Part shown: one piece after another, positions 32,391 to 40,729 of the stretch
Numbering within the stretch: position 1 is the stretch's first letter
Layout: each line of letters begins with the position of its first letter
From: Phycisphaerales bacterium
GTDB lineage: Bacteria > Planctomycetota > Phycisphaerae > Phycisphaerales > UBA1924
Direction of reading: 5' to 3'
Assembly (NCBI GenBank): GCA_029260495.1
Contig: JAJDDD010000011.1
Coordinates: 1-48,218, forward strand
Length of the DNA: 48,218 bases
Program-made: the position numbers and the translations under genes
Notes under the pieces: generated by a model
What the model was told of the DNA's origin: nothing
Databases searched by the model: none
Seen by the model: only the letters and a program-made list of their open reading frames with translations

Positions 32391-34022
32391 ATGGCAGCGA
32401 AACAGATTGCATATGACTCCGACGCCCGCGAGAAGATCCTCCGCGGCGTTCAAAAACTCGCCCGGGCAGTGAAAGTCACGCTCGGCCCCTCAGGACGCGT
32501 CGTCGTTCTCGAAAAATCCTTCGGCGCCCCCACCGTCACCAAGGACGGCGTCACCGTCGCGAAGGAAATTGAACTCGAAGACCCCTACGAGAACATCGGC
32601 GCCCAGCTCGTCAAGGAAGTCGCTTCCAAGACCAGCAAAGACGCCGGCGACGGCACCACCACCGCCACCATCATGGCAGAAGCCATCTATAAGGAAGGCC
32701 TCAAGAACATCACCGCCGGCGCCAACGCCAACGAAGTCAAGCGCGGCATCGAGCACGCCGTCGCCGCCATCGTCCGGGAACTGCACAGCAACAGCAAAAA
32801 GATTTCCAACTCCACCGAAATCGCACAGGTCGGCGCCTGCTCTGCCAATCAGGATCAGAACATCGGCGACATCATCGCGCAGGCGATGGACAAGGTCGGC
32901 AAGGACGGCGTCATCACCGTCGAGGAAGGCGCCTCACTTGAAACCGAAGTTGAGCTGCTCGAAGGCATGCAGTTTGATAAGGGCTACCTCTCGCCCCACT
33001 TCGTCACCGATCCCGCGGACATGGTCTGCGAGATGGAGGACACCTACGTCCTCATCCACGAGAAGAAGATCGAGAACGCCAAGGATCTTCTCCCGGTCCT
33101 CACCAAGATCGCGGAGACGGGCAAGAGCCTGCTCATCGTCGCGGAAGACCTCGGCTCCGAAGCCCTCGCGACGCTTGTTGTCAACCGTCTGCGCGGCGTG
33201 CTTAAGGTCTGCGCCGTCAAGGCGCCCGGCTTTGGCGATCGCCGCAAGGAGATGATGCAGGACATCGCCGTCCTCACCGGCGGCACCGCTGTCATGGAAG
33301 ACCTCGGCATGAGCCTCGAGACCATCACCCTCGCCGATCTCGGCCGGGCCAAGAAGATCACCGTCGATAAGGACAACACCACCATCGTCGAAGGCGCCGG
33401 CAAGTCGTCGGACATCAAGGGCCGGATCGAGCAGCTTCGCAATCAGATCGCTGCGACCGACTCCGACTACGACAGCGAGAAGCTCCAGGAGCGCCTCGCC
33501 AAGCTCGCCGGCGGCGTTGCTCAGATCAACGTCGGCGCTGCGACCGAAGTTGAGATGAAAGAGAAGAAGGCCCGCGTCGAAGATGCGCTCCACGCCTGCC
33601 GCGCTGCGGTGGAAGAGGGCGTCCTTCCCGGCGGCGGCGTCGCGCTGATCCGCGCTCGCAATGTGCTCGACGACCTGCGCAAGAAGGTCACCGGCGACGA
33701 GCGCGTTGGTGTGGATATCGTCCGCCGGGCCGTCACCGCGCCGATCAAGCAGATCGCTCAGAACTGCGGCCTCGATGGCTCCATCGTCGCATCCAAGGTC
33801 GAAGAGTCTTCACAAAAGAACTTCGGCTTCAACGCTGCGACGCAGGAGTACGGCGACCTCGTCAAGATGGGCGTCATCGTCCCGACCAAGGTCGAGCGCG
33901 TCGCGCTTCAGAACGCTGCTTCGATCGCAGGCCTGCTGCTGACAACGGACACACTCATCGTCGACAAGCCTGAGAAGAAGAAGGCGACTGTTGGCGCGGG
34001 TATGGATGATATGGATTACTGA
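32391..34022 (+). CDS. groEL: Chaperonin GroEL (Hsp60)
   Basis: A 543-residue chaperonin of normal length. Motifs in order: [15 protein letters not shown], the ATP site DGTTT (87-91), the equatorial/apical sections (TNKD-type [15 protein letters not shown] at about 196-210), [15 protein letters not shown] (about 275-289), [15 protein letters not shown] near 410-424, and [13 protein letters not shown]. The C-terminus ends GAGMDDMDY and lacks the GGM repeat of E. coli GroEL. It forms the double ring that folds proteins with GroES. AAGGA precedes the ATG. Confidence 0.98.
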   Translation: MAAKQIAYDSDAREKILRGVQKLARAVKVTLGPSGRVVVLEKSFGAPTVTKDGVTVAKEIELEDPYENIGAQLVKEVASKTSKDAGDGTTTATIMAEAIYKEGLKNITAGANANEVKRGIEHAVAAIVRELHSNSKKISNSTEIAQVGACSANQDQNIGDIIAQAMDKVGKDGVITVEEGASLETEVELLEGMQFDKGYLSPHFVTDPADMVCEMEDTYVLIHEKKIENAKDLLPVLTKIAETGKSLLIVAEDLGSEALATLVVNRLRGVLKVCAVKAPGFGDRRKEMMQDIAVLTGGTAVMEDLGMSLETITLADLGRAKKITVDKDNTTIVEGAGKSSDIKGRIEQLRNQIAATDSDYDSEKLQERLAKLAGGVAQINVGAATEVEMKEKKARVEDALHACRAAVEEGVLPGGGVALIRARNVLDDLRKKVTGDERVGVDIVRRAVTAPIKQIAQNCGLDGSIVASKVEESSQKNFGFNAATQEYGDLVKMGVIVPTKVERVALQNAASIAGLLLTTDTLIVDKPEKKKATVGAGMDDMDY

Positions 34023-34126
34023 TTAATGCAAATAGGCGTCGAACGGACCAGGACGGTCACAGACGACATCGACGACGGACCGCAAGACGCCGCCGAACAG
34101 TATCGGTGACAACGAAGTGAAGTGAC

Positions 34127-34157
34127 AACCGCTGCCTGAAAGGGCGGCGGTTGTTTT
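34127..34157 (+). terminator. Intrinsic terminator of the groE operon
   Basis: AACCGCTGCC (34127-34136) pairs with GGCGGCGGTT (34143-34152), one G-T pair, followed by GTTTT. Lies about 105 bases after groEL. The next ORF starts directly at its end. Confidence 0.8.
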
Positions 34158-35009
34158 ATGAACGAAGAAAAAGATCCTCGTACGTCGCACCGTTGTTTTC
34201 CTCAGCCGCCATCTACTTCCGAATCTGTATGGAGGTATATGAGCTTTCCGAAATTTGCGTCGCTGCTCGAAAAATCTGCACTCTACTGCTCACAGGTAGC
34301 AGAGCTAAGTGATCGCTTTGAGGGTTCGCTGCCCAAGATAGTGGCAAACATGTTGGAGAATTCCAACAAAAAGCTAGAAATGTCGAAGACTGATTTAGTC
34401 AGCACTGAGCCAGGGCTATATTCTTCAGGGCGCTATGATTGCTATGTGAGTTGTTGGTGCATTCAAGAAGATGAATCCAATGCCCTCTGGAGGATATACA
34501 CCAGCGGTGAAGGGGGAATTGCACTAAAAACGACTTATAAACGGCTTGTCAGCGCCGTACACCTTAAGTCGCTTGTCGGCTGCGTTAATTACATTGATTT
34601 TGCTACATATAATAATTTATTGCCGATATACAACACACTCGCCCCTGTAATGCTCAAACGTCGAGAGTATGAGTATGAGAAAGAGGTGAGAATAGCATTT
34701 GCGCTGCCGTTGCTCTTTAAGGGTGGCGATCGTGAAGGGTTGCAGGTTGTTGAAACACCTGGAAAAAAATACCCCGTTGGTCTTTATATGGATGTTGAAT
34801 TAGATGCTTTGATTTCAGAGGTGATAGTAAGCCCAAATGCAGCGCCATGGTATTTTGACTCAGTGACGTGGCTTGTTCAACAATCGGGGTTGCAGATACC
34901 AGTTCGATGGTCAAGAATGAGAGAAGAGCCTCGTCATCACGTTAAATCGTTGAACGGGACGTATGCTGAACACCTTCAGAACGTGTTTGATCGCGCGAAG
35001 GTTGAGTGA
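34158..35009 (+). CDS. DUF2971-like protein, AT-rich
   Basis: A 283-residue protein that resembles the DUF2971 family: near the N-terminus VWRYMSFPKFASLLEKSALYCSQVAELSDRFEGSLP, then CYVSCWCIQEDESNALWRIYTSG, GIALKTTYKRL, REYEYEKEVRIAF and EVIVSPNAAP. The 'Y-x-S...L...F-x-x...DxFEG' and 'ALWxxY' patterns are family features. Function is not established; the family recurs near mobile and defence genes. The DNA is clearly AT-richer than the flanks, which suggests recent acquisition. The ATG sits at the groE terminator's T-run with no SD, so the translation start and its promoter are uncertain. Confidence 0.7.
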   Translation: MNEEKDPRTSHRCFPQPPSTSESVWRYMSFPKFASLLEKSALYCSQVAELSDRFEGSLPKIVANMLENSNKKLEMSKTDLVSTEPGLYSSGRYDCYVSCWCIQEDESNALWRIYTSGEGGIALKTTYKRLVSAVHLKSLVGCVNYIDFATYNNLLPIYNTLAPVMLKRREYEYEKEVRIAFALPLLFKGGDREGLQVVETPGKKYPVGLYMDVELDALISEVIVSPNAAPWYFDSVTWLVQQSGLQIPVRWSRMREEPRHHVKSLNGTYAEHLQNVFDRAKVE

Positions 35010-35211
35010 GCAGAATGATGTACGTGCTGAAAAAGATGCGCAACGATGGTCACAATTGCTCCCGTGATCACCAACTCGCCTTCGCGACGCATATTATTGT
35101 TGGCGCTGAAAAGGCCCCCGCGAGATTATTCCTACCAGCGATTACTTACTCACGTCACTAATCCACATCTTCGCTATTTGACAGCACAATTGCATCGAAC
35201 GGCACAACGCC

Positions 35212-35526
35212 TCAAGCCGCCTCCTGATCCGGAATCAGCCGCAACTCAAGTCGCAAGTGCAGCGCCGACGCGATCCTGCGAATCATGCTCAGCGAATGCC
35301 CGTCATAGTCCGCGTCTTCGAGGCGGGCGATCGTCGGCTGGCTCGTTTCGATGAGCTCCGCCAGCTCCTGTTGCGTCAGATTCGCGCGGACGCGCGCATC
35401 ATAAATGAGCTGAGCGATTTCAGCGTTGTCTCGCTCCTCATCAATCAAAGCCCGCAGCTCAGCGTCATCGCCGACCATGCGATCGATCATGCGGAGCGCA
35501 TCAGTTGTCTTTCGTGGTTTAGCCAT
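35212..35526 (-). CDS. higA: HigA-like antitoxin (XRE family)
   Basis: A 104-residue DNA-binding antitoxin. The helix-turn-helix is NLTQQELAELIETSQPTIARLEDADYDGHSLSMIRRIASAL (about 49-89), XRE type. It is the second gene of a toxin-first pair, and its start overlaps the toxin end by 8 bases. In higBA modules the antitoxin binds the toxin and represses the promoter, here probably via the inverted repeat at 35910-35925. Fold and order are seen in the sequence; repression is from family knowledge. Confidence 0.85.
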   Translation of the reverse strand: MAKPRKTTDALRMIDRMVGDDAELRALIDEERDNAEIAQLIYDARVRANLTQQELAELIETSQPTIARLEDADYDGHSLSMIRRIASALHLRLELRLIPDQEAA

Positions 35527-35905
35527 CGTCGTCTTCCATGTAGGTGTGCTTCTGCGGGTTCTGTTCCAGCTGCTTCATTCGTTCAATCGCCCGGTCGATG
35601 TCAGCGTCCGGAATCTTGCTCTCCTTGGTCATGCCGTGGGCGAGGACGGCGACATCCTTCCCGTGGAAAAAATAGAGGATGCGGTAGTTGACATTGCCTT
35701 CACGCGCTCTGAGTTCATACACGCCATCGCGAAGATAGTCCGCGTGTGGCCGCCGAAGCTCATGCCCGAACGCCGCCAGACGCTGGATGCGTCCAACGCA
35801 CCGCGCGAAAGCCCGCCGGTTCTTCCGCTGCAGCTTTTTCAGCCATTCCTTGACCGGAACAGCGCCGTCGGCCTCCTGAAAGAAAATCAGCCGCGTTTCA
35901 GGCAT
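35519..35905 (-). CDS. higB: HigB-like toxin (RelE/Gp49 family)
   Basis: A 128-residue protein of the phage-derived Gp49/HigB branch: KEWLKKLQRKNRRAFARCVGRIQRLAAFGHELRRPHADYLRDGVYELRAREGNVNYRILYFFHGKDVAVLAHGMTK. The core 'LxDGVYELRxxxGxxxYRILYFF...LLHGFxKK' is the family signature. Members are ribosome-associated mRNA-cleaving RelE-like toxins; the charged residues needed for cleavage are plausibly here but not verified. It is the first gene of the operon, upstream of higA. Confidence 0.85.
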   Translation of the reverse strand: MPETRLIFFQEADGAVPVKEWLKKLQRKNRRAFARCVGRIQRLAAFGHELRRPHADYLRDGVYELRAREGNVNYRILYFFHGKDVAVLAHGMTKESKIPDADIDRAIERMKQLEQNPQKHTYMEDDDG

Positions 35906-35909
35906 ACGC

Positions 35910-35925
35910 TACACTCCCAAGTGTA
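35910..35925 (-). promoter_or_regulatory. Inverted-repeat operator before higBA
   Basis: TACACT-CCCA-AGTGTA is a 6-bp inverted repeat four bases before the toxin ATG. Just upstream on the - strand lie TATACA, partly overlapping the repeat, and TTGATT 15 bases away, a likely but short-spaced promoter. A second repeat, TTGAT/ATCAA, spans the -35 region. This fits HigA autorepression. Confidence 0.55.
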
Positions 35926-36022
35926 TACCAAAATTGATATGAAATCAACCCCCTACTTTTCGCTACGCTTTTCGCCATCAATATAGAGTTCCGACCCGTC
36001 GCCCACTTCTGGAGCCCCCGCC

Positions 36023-36520
36023 ATGCCCGCTCACGATCCCATTGAGATTCTTCTCGCCCACAATCGCTGGGCCAATCGGAAGGTCTTTGAAGCCTGCGCC
36101 GCTCTTTCGCATGAGCAGTTTCATCAACCCTTCGAGATGGGTCTCGGCTCCCTGCACGACACCGCGCTGCACATTCTCAGCGCCATGCACGGCTGGGGGG
36201 ATCTGCTCGCCCAGCGCGATCAGCAGCGGGCCGGCCTGGAGGAAGATGGCGAAAGAACACCCGCGCAGCTTGTCGAGCTGATGGATGAACTGAGTGACGA
36301 CATGGAGGCTTCCGCGAAAGCGCATGGGCCTGATGAAGATGTCACCGGCGAGCGCGGCGGCAACAGCTACACCTTCAAGCGCGGCGCCGTGCTCACGCAT
36401 GTCACCACGCACGGCCTGCACCATCGCGCACAAATGCTCAACATGCTCCGCCAACTCGGCGTGGAAGACCTCCCCAAACTCGGCGTCGCGATGTGGGTTC
36501 TGCAGGGCGAAGAGCGGTAA
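36023..36520 (+). CDS. DinB/YfiT-like metal-binding protein
   Basis: A 165-residue four-helix protein of the DinB superfamily. Features: LLAHNRWANRKVFEACAALS (N-terminal helix), GSLHDTALHILSAMHGWGDLL with candidate metal-binding histidines, and VLTHVTTHGLHHRAQMLNMLRQLG, the DinB C-terminal helix with HGxHHR. Members bind a divalent metal and many are thiol-dependent S-transferases (bacillithiol, mycothiol); the specific substrate is unknown. A good SD (GGAG) precedes the ATG. Monocistronic. Confidence 0.85.
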   Translation: MPAHDPIEILLAHNRWANRKVFEACAALSHEQFHQPFEMGLGSLHDTALHILSAMHGWGDLLAQRDQQRAGLEEDGERTPAQLVELMDELSDDMEASAKAHGPDEDVTGERGGNSYTFKRGAVLTHVTTHGLHHRAQMLNMLRQLGVEDLPKLGVAMWVLQGEER

Positions 36521-36558
36521 AGCTTCTTACCGGAGCGGAAATACATATCGCGCAGTCT

Positions 36559-37902
36559 TCACCGCGACAGCGCCGCCTGCTTGGCGCTCGCGCCAGGCAT
36601 ATTCCGGCGTTCGACTTTTAGGAGCTCCATCTCGCGCGATTCGGGGACAAGCTCGATGCCGAGCTGTTCGCGCAGAGCCTTCTTGAAGTTTCCTCGCTTC
36701 TTCGGATCCCAGCTGAGTGTGAAATCAAACTCCTGCGCCCCGGTTTCCGTTTCGTCAAACACCGCTTGATTCAACTCTTCAACCAGAAAAAACTCAAGCA
36801 CGCGCAGCGGAATCTTGGTGGCGAAGAAGTGTGAACCATCGCGCTGCAGGTTGGCTGTCTCCGCCGTGCTCACCTTCAGCCCCGGGCCCGGACCGTCGGG
36901 CAGGCGCATGACCAGCGCCTCCAGCTCCCCCACTTCCTTGCGCACATCAACCTGAAATGTTTCTTCAAGAAGCTGCTTCATCAACTCGGGCGATTCAGAC
37001 TCGCGCCCGTCGCCGGGAACAACATCAATATTGAACTTCGCGTTGAGCAGCATCGTGTCCGAAACGATTGACTGGTAATCCATGCCGTAGGCGATTGTGA
37101 ACGCCTCGCGCAAGGAAGCCCCGCGCAGGCGCACGCCGCCCAGATGATTCACCTTGCGCGGCGTTGACATTTCAACGGGAACCACACTCAATCGGCGCAG
37201 CGGCAACTGGTTTTCCGCCGCCGCTGCGTCTTGTTGTTGCTCAAACGCAAACTGCAGCGGTCGCGGCAGGGGGGGCAGCTCTGTATTCACTGCTTTGTTG
37301 TCAAGCGCGGCGTTGATAACCTCGGGAGACAGTTTCTGCGCGTGGAGGCGTGCGCACACCACGCCGTTGCCGTTCACAATCGTCACCATGGGCACGCCGG
37401 GAATGAAGTAGTCCGCGGTGACAGACATGTCTTCATCGAGGCCGATCCATGTCTTGACCTCAAACTTGTCTTTGAGAAACTCATCAACCTCCTCGCCGGT
37501 TTCGTTGAGGATGGAGAGGAAGACGACGGGTTCGTCTTTAAAGCGATGCGCGAGCGTATTCAAGCGGGGAATCACATCGGGGCAGGTCGGACACTCGGTG
37601 GACCAGAACGCGAGGACGACAACATTGCCGCGCAGGTCAGCAAGCGTCGCCTTGGCGCCGGGCGGCGCTTTGTGAAGCTTTTCGATTGTGAACTCAGGCG
37701 CCTGAGCGCCGACCCACGAGCCGTCAGGATTGTGCGCAGGCTCGGCGGCGGCCTCACCTTCTTGTGCGCTCGCTGTTGTGTCTTGTCCCGCTGCCGGCGG
37801 CGCGCTGGCGATTGAAAGCGCAACCCACAGAGGCGCGATGAACGCAAGCGCGCCCAGGACGTTGAAGGAATGATCAGAGCGACGAAGTCGCGGGAATGTC
37901 AT
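36559..37902 (-). CDS. TlpA-type thioredoxin domain fused to DUF3738-like domain
   Basis: A 447-residue exported protein. I start at MTFPRLRRS (37902) with GAGGTG upstream, not at a 34-codon upstream extension. After a signal anchor (about 12-38) comes a TlpA-like redoxin at about 64-215: the active site is ECPTCP (C104-x-x-C107), with the following VVFLSILNETGEEVDEFL and the cis-proline VPMVTIVN. The C-terminal half (about 240-447) is DUF3738-like (LRGASLREAFTIAYGM ... AKFNIDVVPGDG ... LLEETFQVDVRKEVGELEALVMRLPDGPGPGLK). The fusion, if confirmed, would join disulfide or redox chemistry to a domain otherwise known from acidobacteria and planctomycetes. Confidence 0.75.
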   Translation of the reverse strand: MTFPRLRRSDHSFNVLGALAFIAPLWVALSIASAPPAAGQDTTASAQEGEAAAEPAHNPDGSWVGAQAPEFTIEKLHKAPPGAKATLADLRGNVVVLAFWSTECPTCPDVIPRLNTLAHRFKDEPVVFLSILNETGEEVDEFLKDKFEVKTWIGLDEDMSVTADYFIPGVPMVTIVNGNGVVCARLHAQKLSPEVINAALDNKAVNTELPPLPRPLQFAFEQQQDAAAAENQLPLRRLSVVPVEMSTPRKVNHLGGVRLRGASLREAFTIAYGMDYQSIVSDTMLLNAKFNIDVVPGDGRESESPELMKQLLEETFQVDVRKEVGELEALVMRLPDGPGPGLKVSTAETANLQRDGSHFFATKIPLRVLEFFLVEELNQAVFDETETGAQEFDFTLSWDPKKRGNFKKALREQLGIELVPESREMELLKVERRNMPGASAKQAALSR

Positions 37903-38115
37903 CGGGGTCACCTCGAAAAAACACGGATATGAACAACCAGCGCAGGCAGAGGCTCGTAGGCCCTGGCGCACACAATCGCGCGTGCGGGCAGCGAACCCGC
38001 CCATCCGATCTTATACCCCCCTATCGACCAGGCGCGGCGCCTGCTGACGCGCGAAGCTTCGTGGCGTGAGCACACTTCACAAGACGCCATCCCCCCCTGC
38101 TACCCTTGGCGCCCT

Positions 38116-39192
38116 ATGACGACGCCGATTTCCATTGTGAATCTCGCCAAGCACTACAGCGAGGTTCGCGCGGTGGATGATTTCTCACTCGAAATCCAGC
38201 GGGGCGAGCTCTTTTTCATCCTCGGACCATCGGGATGCGGGAAGACGACGCTCCTGCGCATGATCGCGGGGTTTATCGAACCCAACGCGGGGGCGATTCA
38301 ATTTGGCGACCGGGATGTGACCAAACTCGCGCCAAATAAGCGAAATACGGGGATGGTCTTCCAAAGCTATGCGCTGTGGCCGCACATGACGGTGCATCAG
38401 AACGTGGCGTTTGGGCTGTCGATTCGCAAGATAAAGAAAATAGATCGTGAAAAACGCACTATAGAAGCACTGCGATCGGTGCATATGGAGCCGTATGCGC
38501 ATCGCAAACCGGGCGAGCTCTCGGGCGGTCAGCAGCAGCGGGTGGCGTTGGCGCGAGCGATGGTGGCGCAGCCCGATGTGCTCTTGCTCGATGAACCCCT
38601 TTCTAATCTGGACGCCAAGCTCCGATTAGAGATGAGGCATGAAATCAAGCGAATTTGCGACGATACGGGAATCACAACGATTTATGTGACGCACGATCAG
38701 CAGGAAGCCTTGAGCATGGCGGATCGGGTCGCGGTGATGCGCACGGGGAGGTTGGAACAGCTTGGCGGGCCGCGCGAGTTGTATGACAGGCCGACCAGCA
38801 GATTTGTGGCTGAGTTTCTCGGGGAGACAAACTTTATCGAAGCGAAGGTCGTGGGGATCGAAGGTGAGGTGTTGGCGCTCGAGACGCCAATCGGGAAGCT
38901 GCGCTCGACAGGGTTTGATCGAGCAGCCCCCCCACGGCAAGGGGGGGTGGTGACCTGTTCCATCAGGCCGGAAGCGATTCGATTAACAGCCGGCGATACT
39001 GGTGAAGGCGCGAATCACATTTCCGGGAGGCATGTGGAATCGACGTATCTCGGTGGGGAAGCCCAGCATGTGATCGAGCTGGCCGGAGCGGTGCGTGTTC
39101 GTGTGGCGGAGCTGAATCCGCCTCGGGACGGGCACGGGGAGGCCTGCCAGCTGAGCGTGAATCCCGAAGATGTGGTCGTGCTCGATCAGTGA
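38116..39192 (+). CDS. ABC transporter ATP-binding protein (PotA/FbpC-type)
   Basis: A 358-residue ATPase. Walker A is GPSGCGKTT (about 38-46), the Q-loop MVFQSYALWPHMTV, signature LSGGQQQR (about 135-142), Walker B VLLLDEP and the D-loop SNLDAKLR, H-loop VTHDQQEA. The C-terminal third is the TOBE/regulatory domain of the spermidine, iron and sugar importers. Solute type cannot be told from the ATPase. No permease or binding-protein gene lies next to it in the window, so its partners are elsewhere. Confidence 0.92.
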   Translation: MTTPISIVNLAKHYSEVRAVDDFSLEIQRGELFFILGPSGCGKTTLLRMIAGFIEPNAGAIQFGDRDVTKLAPNKRNTGMVFQSYALWPHMTVHQNVAFGLSIRKIKKIDREKRTIEALRSVHMEPYAHRKPGELSGGQQQRVALARAMVAQPDVLLLDEPLSNLDAKLRLEMRHEIKRICDDTGITTIYVTHDQQEALSMADRVAVMRTGRLEQLGGPRELYDRPTSRFVAEFLGETNFIEAKVVGIEGEVLALETPIGKLRSTGFDRAAPPRQGGVVTCSIRPEAIRLTAGDTGEGANHISGRHVESTYLGGEAQHVIELAGAVRVRVAELNPPRDGHGEACQLSVNPEDVVVLDQ

Positions 39193-39222
39193 GGCTGATC
39201 ACGCCCCCGCTGGCGCCAGCGT

Positions 39223-40071
39223 TCATGCAGCTCGTTTGCCGTCATTGGCGTCGGCAGCGGGGAGTGAGACTGTGAACGTTGTGCCTTGTTTGGGCGCGCT
39301 TTCGAGCGCGATGTTCCCGCCTGAGCGTTCAAGAAGTCGTTTGCAGATCGCCAAGCCGAGCCCGACATTGCCTGATTGTTGTGGTGTGCCGGGGTTTGCG
39401 GGAGTGTTGAAGGTGCGGAAAGGTCGGAAGAGGGCCTGCTGAACATCTTCGGGGATGCCGGGCCCGTTATCGTGGATAACGATTTGGACCGCCGGGACTG
39501 GGTGCTCATTGGTGTTCCCCGTGGAACATTGTGCTGTGATGCGCAGTGTTCCGCCGCCGTGAGACCGAAGAGCCCGGAGCGAGTTGAGCACGAGGTTGAG
39601 CAGCACCTGGAGCAGGGCGCCGGGAGGAATTGCAGCAAGGATGTTGCTTTCCGCGTTGATTGTGACTTTGACGCCATCCTTGGCCGGGCTTCGCGCGATG
39701 AGTGTCATGCACTGATCAATGACATGAGGAACATCTGCGATGGGTTCTTCGTCAGAGCTCAGCGACCCGAGCAGCGTTTCCGCGATGCGTCCAGCCTGCT
39801 CCGCCCCAGCGAGGGCGGTCTCAAGGGCTCGCTGGGTGAGCTTGACATCAGATGGAGAAGCAAGCGCAAGCTTGGCATAGCTGGCGACTGGCGTAAGAAG
39901 GTTGTTGAACTCATGGGCGAGGGCCCCAGCGAAGGCGCCAAGCGACGCGAGACGCTGAAGGCGATCGGTCTGGGCGTCAAGCTCAGCGACACGGTCTTCG
40001 AGCGCCATAATTTGCTGGAGGATTCGCTCGCCGTCAAGGTGGTCGCGATGTGTGTTTTTGTCTGTAGCCAT
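39223..40071 (-). CDS. Soluble sensor histidine kinase
   Basis: A 282-residue kinase without membrane segments. I start at MATDKNTHRD (40071). A short coiled coil (AELDAQTDRLQRL) precedes the H-box ALAHEFNNLLTP with the phospho-acceptor H53. The ATPase domain has the N-box LLNLVLNSLRAL, G1 HDNGPGIP and G2 NVGLGLAICKRLLERSGG. It contains no sensor domain, so input must come from a partner. A response regulator partner is not adjacent; the degenerate receiver at 31041 is the only one in the window. A parS-like site lies inside the gene at 39513. Confidence 0.87.
   Translation of the reverse strand: MATDKNTHRDHLDGERILQQIMALEDRVAELDAQTDRLQRLASLGAFAGALAHEFNNLLTPVASYAKLALASPSDVKLTQRALETALAGAEQAGRIAETLLGSLSSDEEPIADVPHVIDQCMTLIARSPAKDGVKVTINAESNILAAIPPGALLQVLLNLVLNSLRALRSHGGGTLRITAQCSTGNTNEHPVPAVQIVIHDNGPGIPEDVQQALFRPFRTFNTPANPGTPQQSGNVGLGLAICKRLLERSGGNIALESAPKQGTTFTVSLPAADANDGKRAA
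39513..39528. promoter_or_regulatory. parS: parS-like site with one mismatch
   Basis: TGTTCCCCGTGGAACA has one departure from the perfect palindrome TGTTCCACGTGGAACA. It lies inside the histidine kinase coding sequence, 1.2 kb before parB. ParB usually tolerates one change in parS (family knowledge). Confidence 0.7.
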
Positions 40072-40129
40072 GGCGATTCGGTCAATCTCCCACGGCGAAC
40101 ATCGGCTGGTTTGTTGGCTGGCTGGAGGG

Positions 40130-40588
40130 CTATTCCTGGACGCTGACGAACTGACAGCCGGCCTCATTCAGATCATCCCCCGCGACGAGCCACGCCTTGA
40201 TGCAGGCGGGGCGGAGGTCGAGATCTACAAACGCAGCCCGATCGATCCAATGAAAAGCGACGTGCGGTTCCAGACTGGCGATCGGATCAGGCAGTGGGGA
40301 GGCGCCAGCATGTTCCACGTGGAACACCATGTTGATTTCATGGCGCCGCTGCTCACCATCATGGAAGATATTCTCTGCGATCAATGCGCAATGGCCAATT
40401 TCAAGCAGCAGACCAGTCTCCTCGACAGCTTCACGCCGGGCAGCGTCCCGGGCGGATTCGCCGGGGTCAAGGTGGCCGCCGGGAAGGAAGTAATAGCCCC
40501 CAGCGACATCCTGGCACAGCAACAATGATGAGCCGCGCTGAAGAAGGATGCGGGCGATGATTTCGATGTGATCGTGTGTGGGGGCCAC
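40130..40588 (-). CDS. Nudix hydrolase
   Basis: A 152-residue hydrolase. I start at GTG 40588 because AGGAG stands six bases upstream and the predicted promoter is just beyond; the longer frame to 40702 would cross that promoter. The Nudix box runs GHLDPGESARDAARREAVEETGL (38-60), matching Gx5Ex7REUxEExGU. Members hydrolyse nucleoside diphosphates linked to other groups; the substrate is unknown. The segment VFHVEH is encoded by a perfect parS site, so the site sits in the reading frame. It shares the intergenic region with parB. Confidence 0.88.
   Translation of the reverse strand: MAPTHDHIEIIARILLQRGSSLLLCQDVAGGYYFLPGGHLDPGESARDAARREAVEETGLLLEIGHCALIAENIFHDGEQRRHEINMVFHVEHAGASPLPDPIASLEPHVAFHWIDRAAFVDLDLRPACIKAWLVAGDDLNEAGCQFVSVQE
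40311..40326. promoter_or_regulatory. parS: parS centromere-like site (perfect palindrome)
   Basis: TGTTCCACGTGGAACA is a perfect 16-bp palindrome differing from the consensus TGTTTCACGTGAAACA at two symmetric positions. It lies 0.4 kb from parB, within the Nudix gene. ParB loads as a sliding CTP-dependent clamp on such sites in chromosome segregation (family knowledge). Confidence 0.88.
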
Positions 40589-40605
40589 TTGGAACTCCTG
40601 AGGCC

Positions 40606-40633
40606 GATATACTCGACGCGATGGATGTGTCAA
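40606..40633 (-). promoter_or_regulatory. Promoter of the Nudix gene
   Basis: On the - strand TTGACA (40633-40628) and TATATC (40611-40606) are 16 bases apart. Transcription would begin just before the AGGAG ribosome-binding site of GTG 40588, supporting that short start. Confidence 0.65.
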
Positions 40634-40729
40634 CGTGAGGCAGATCGCCAGGCAGAGGCGAATGCCCAAATATATACCTAACATGATGACCGCCCCGTAC
40701 AATAGACAGCGGATATGGAGATCCGATTT

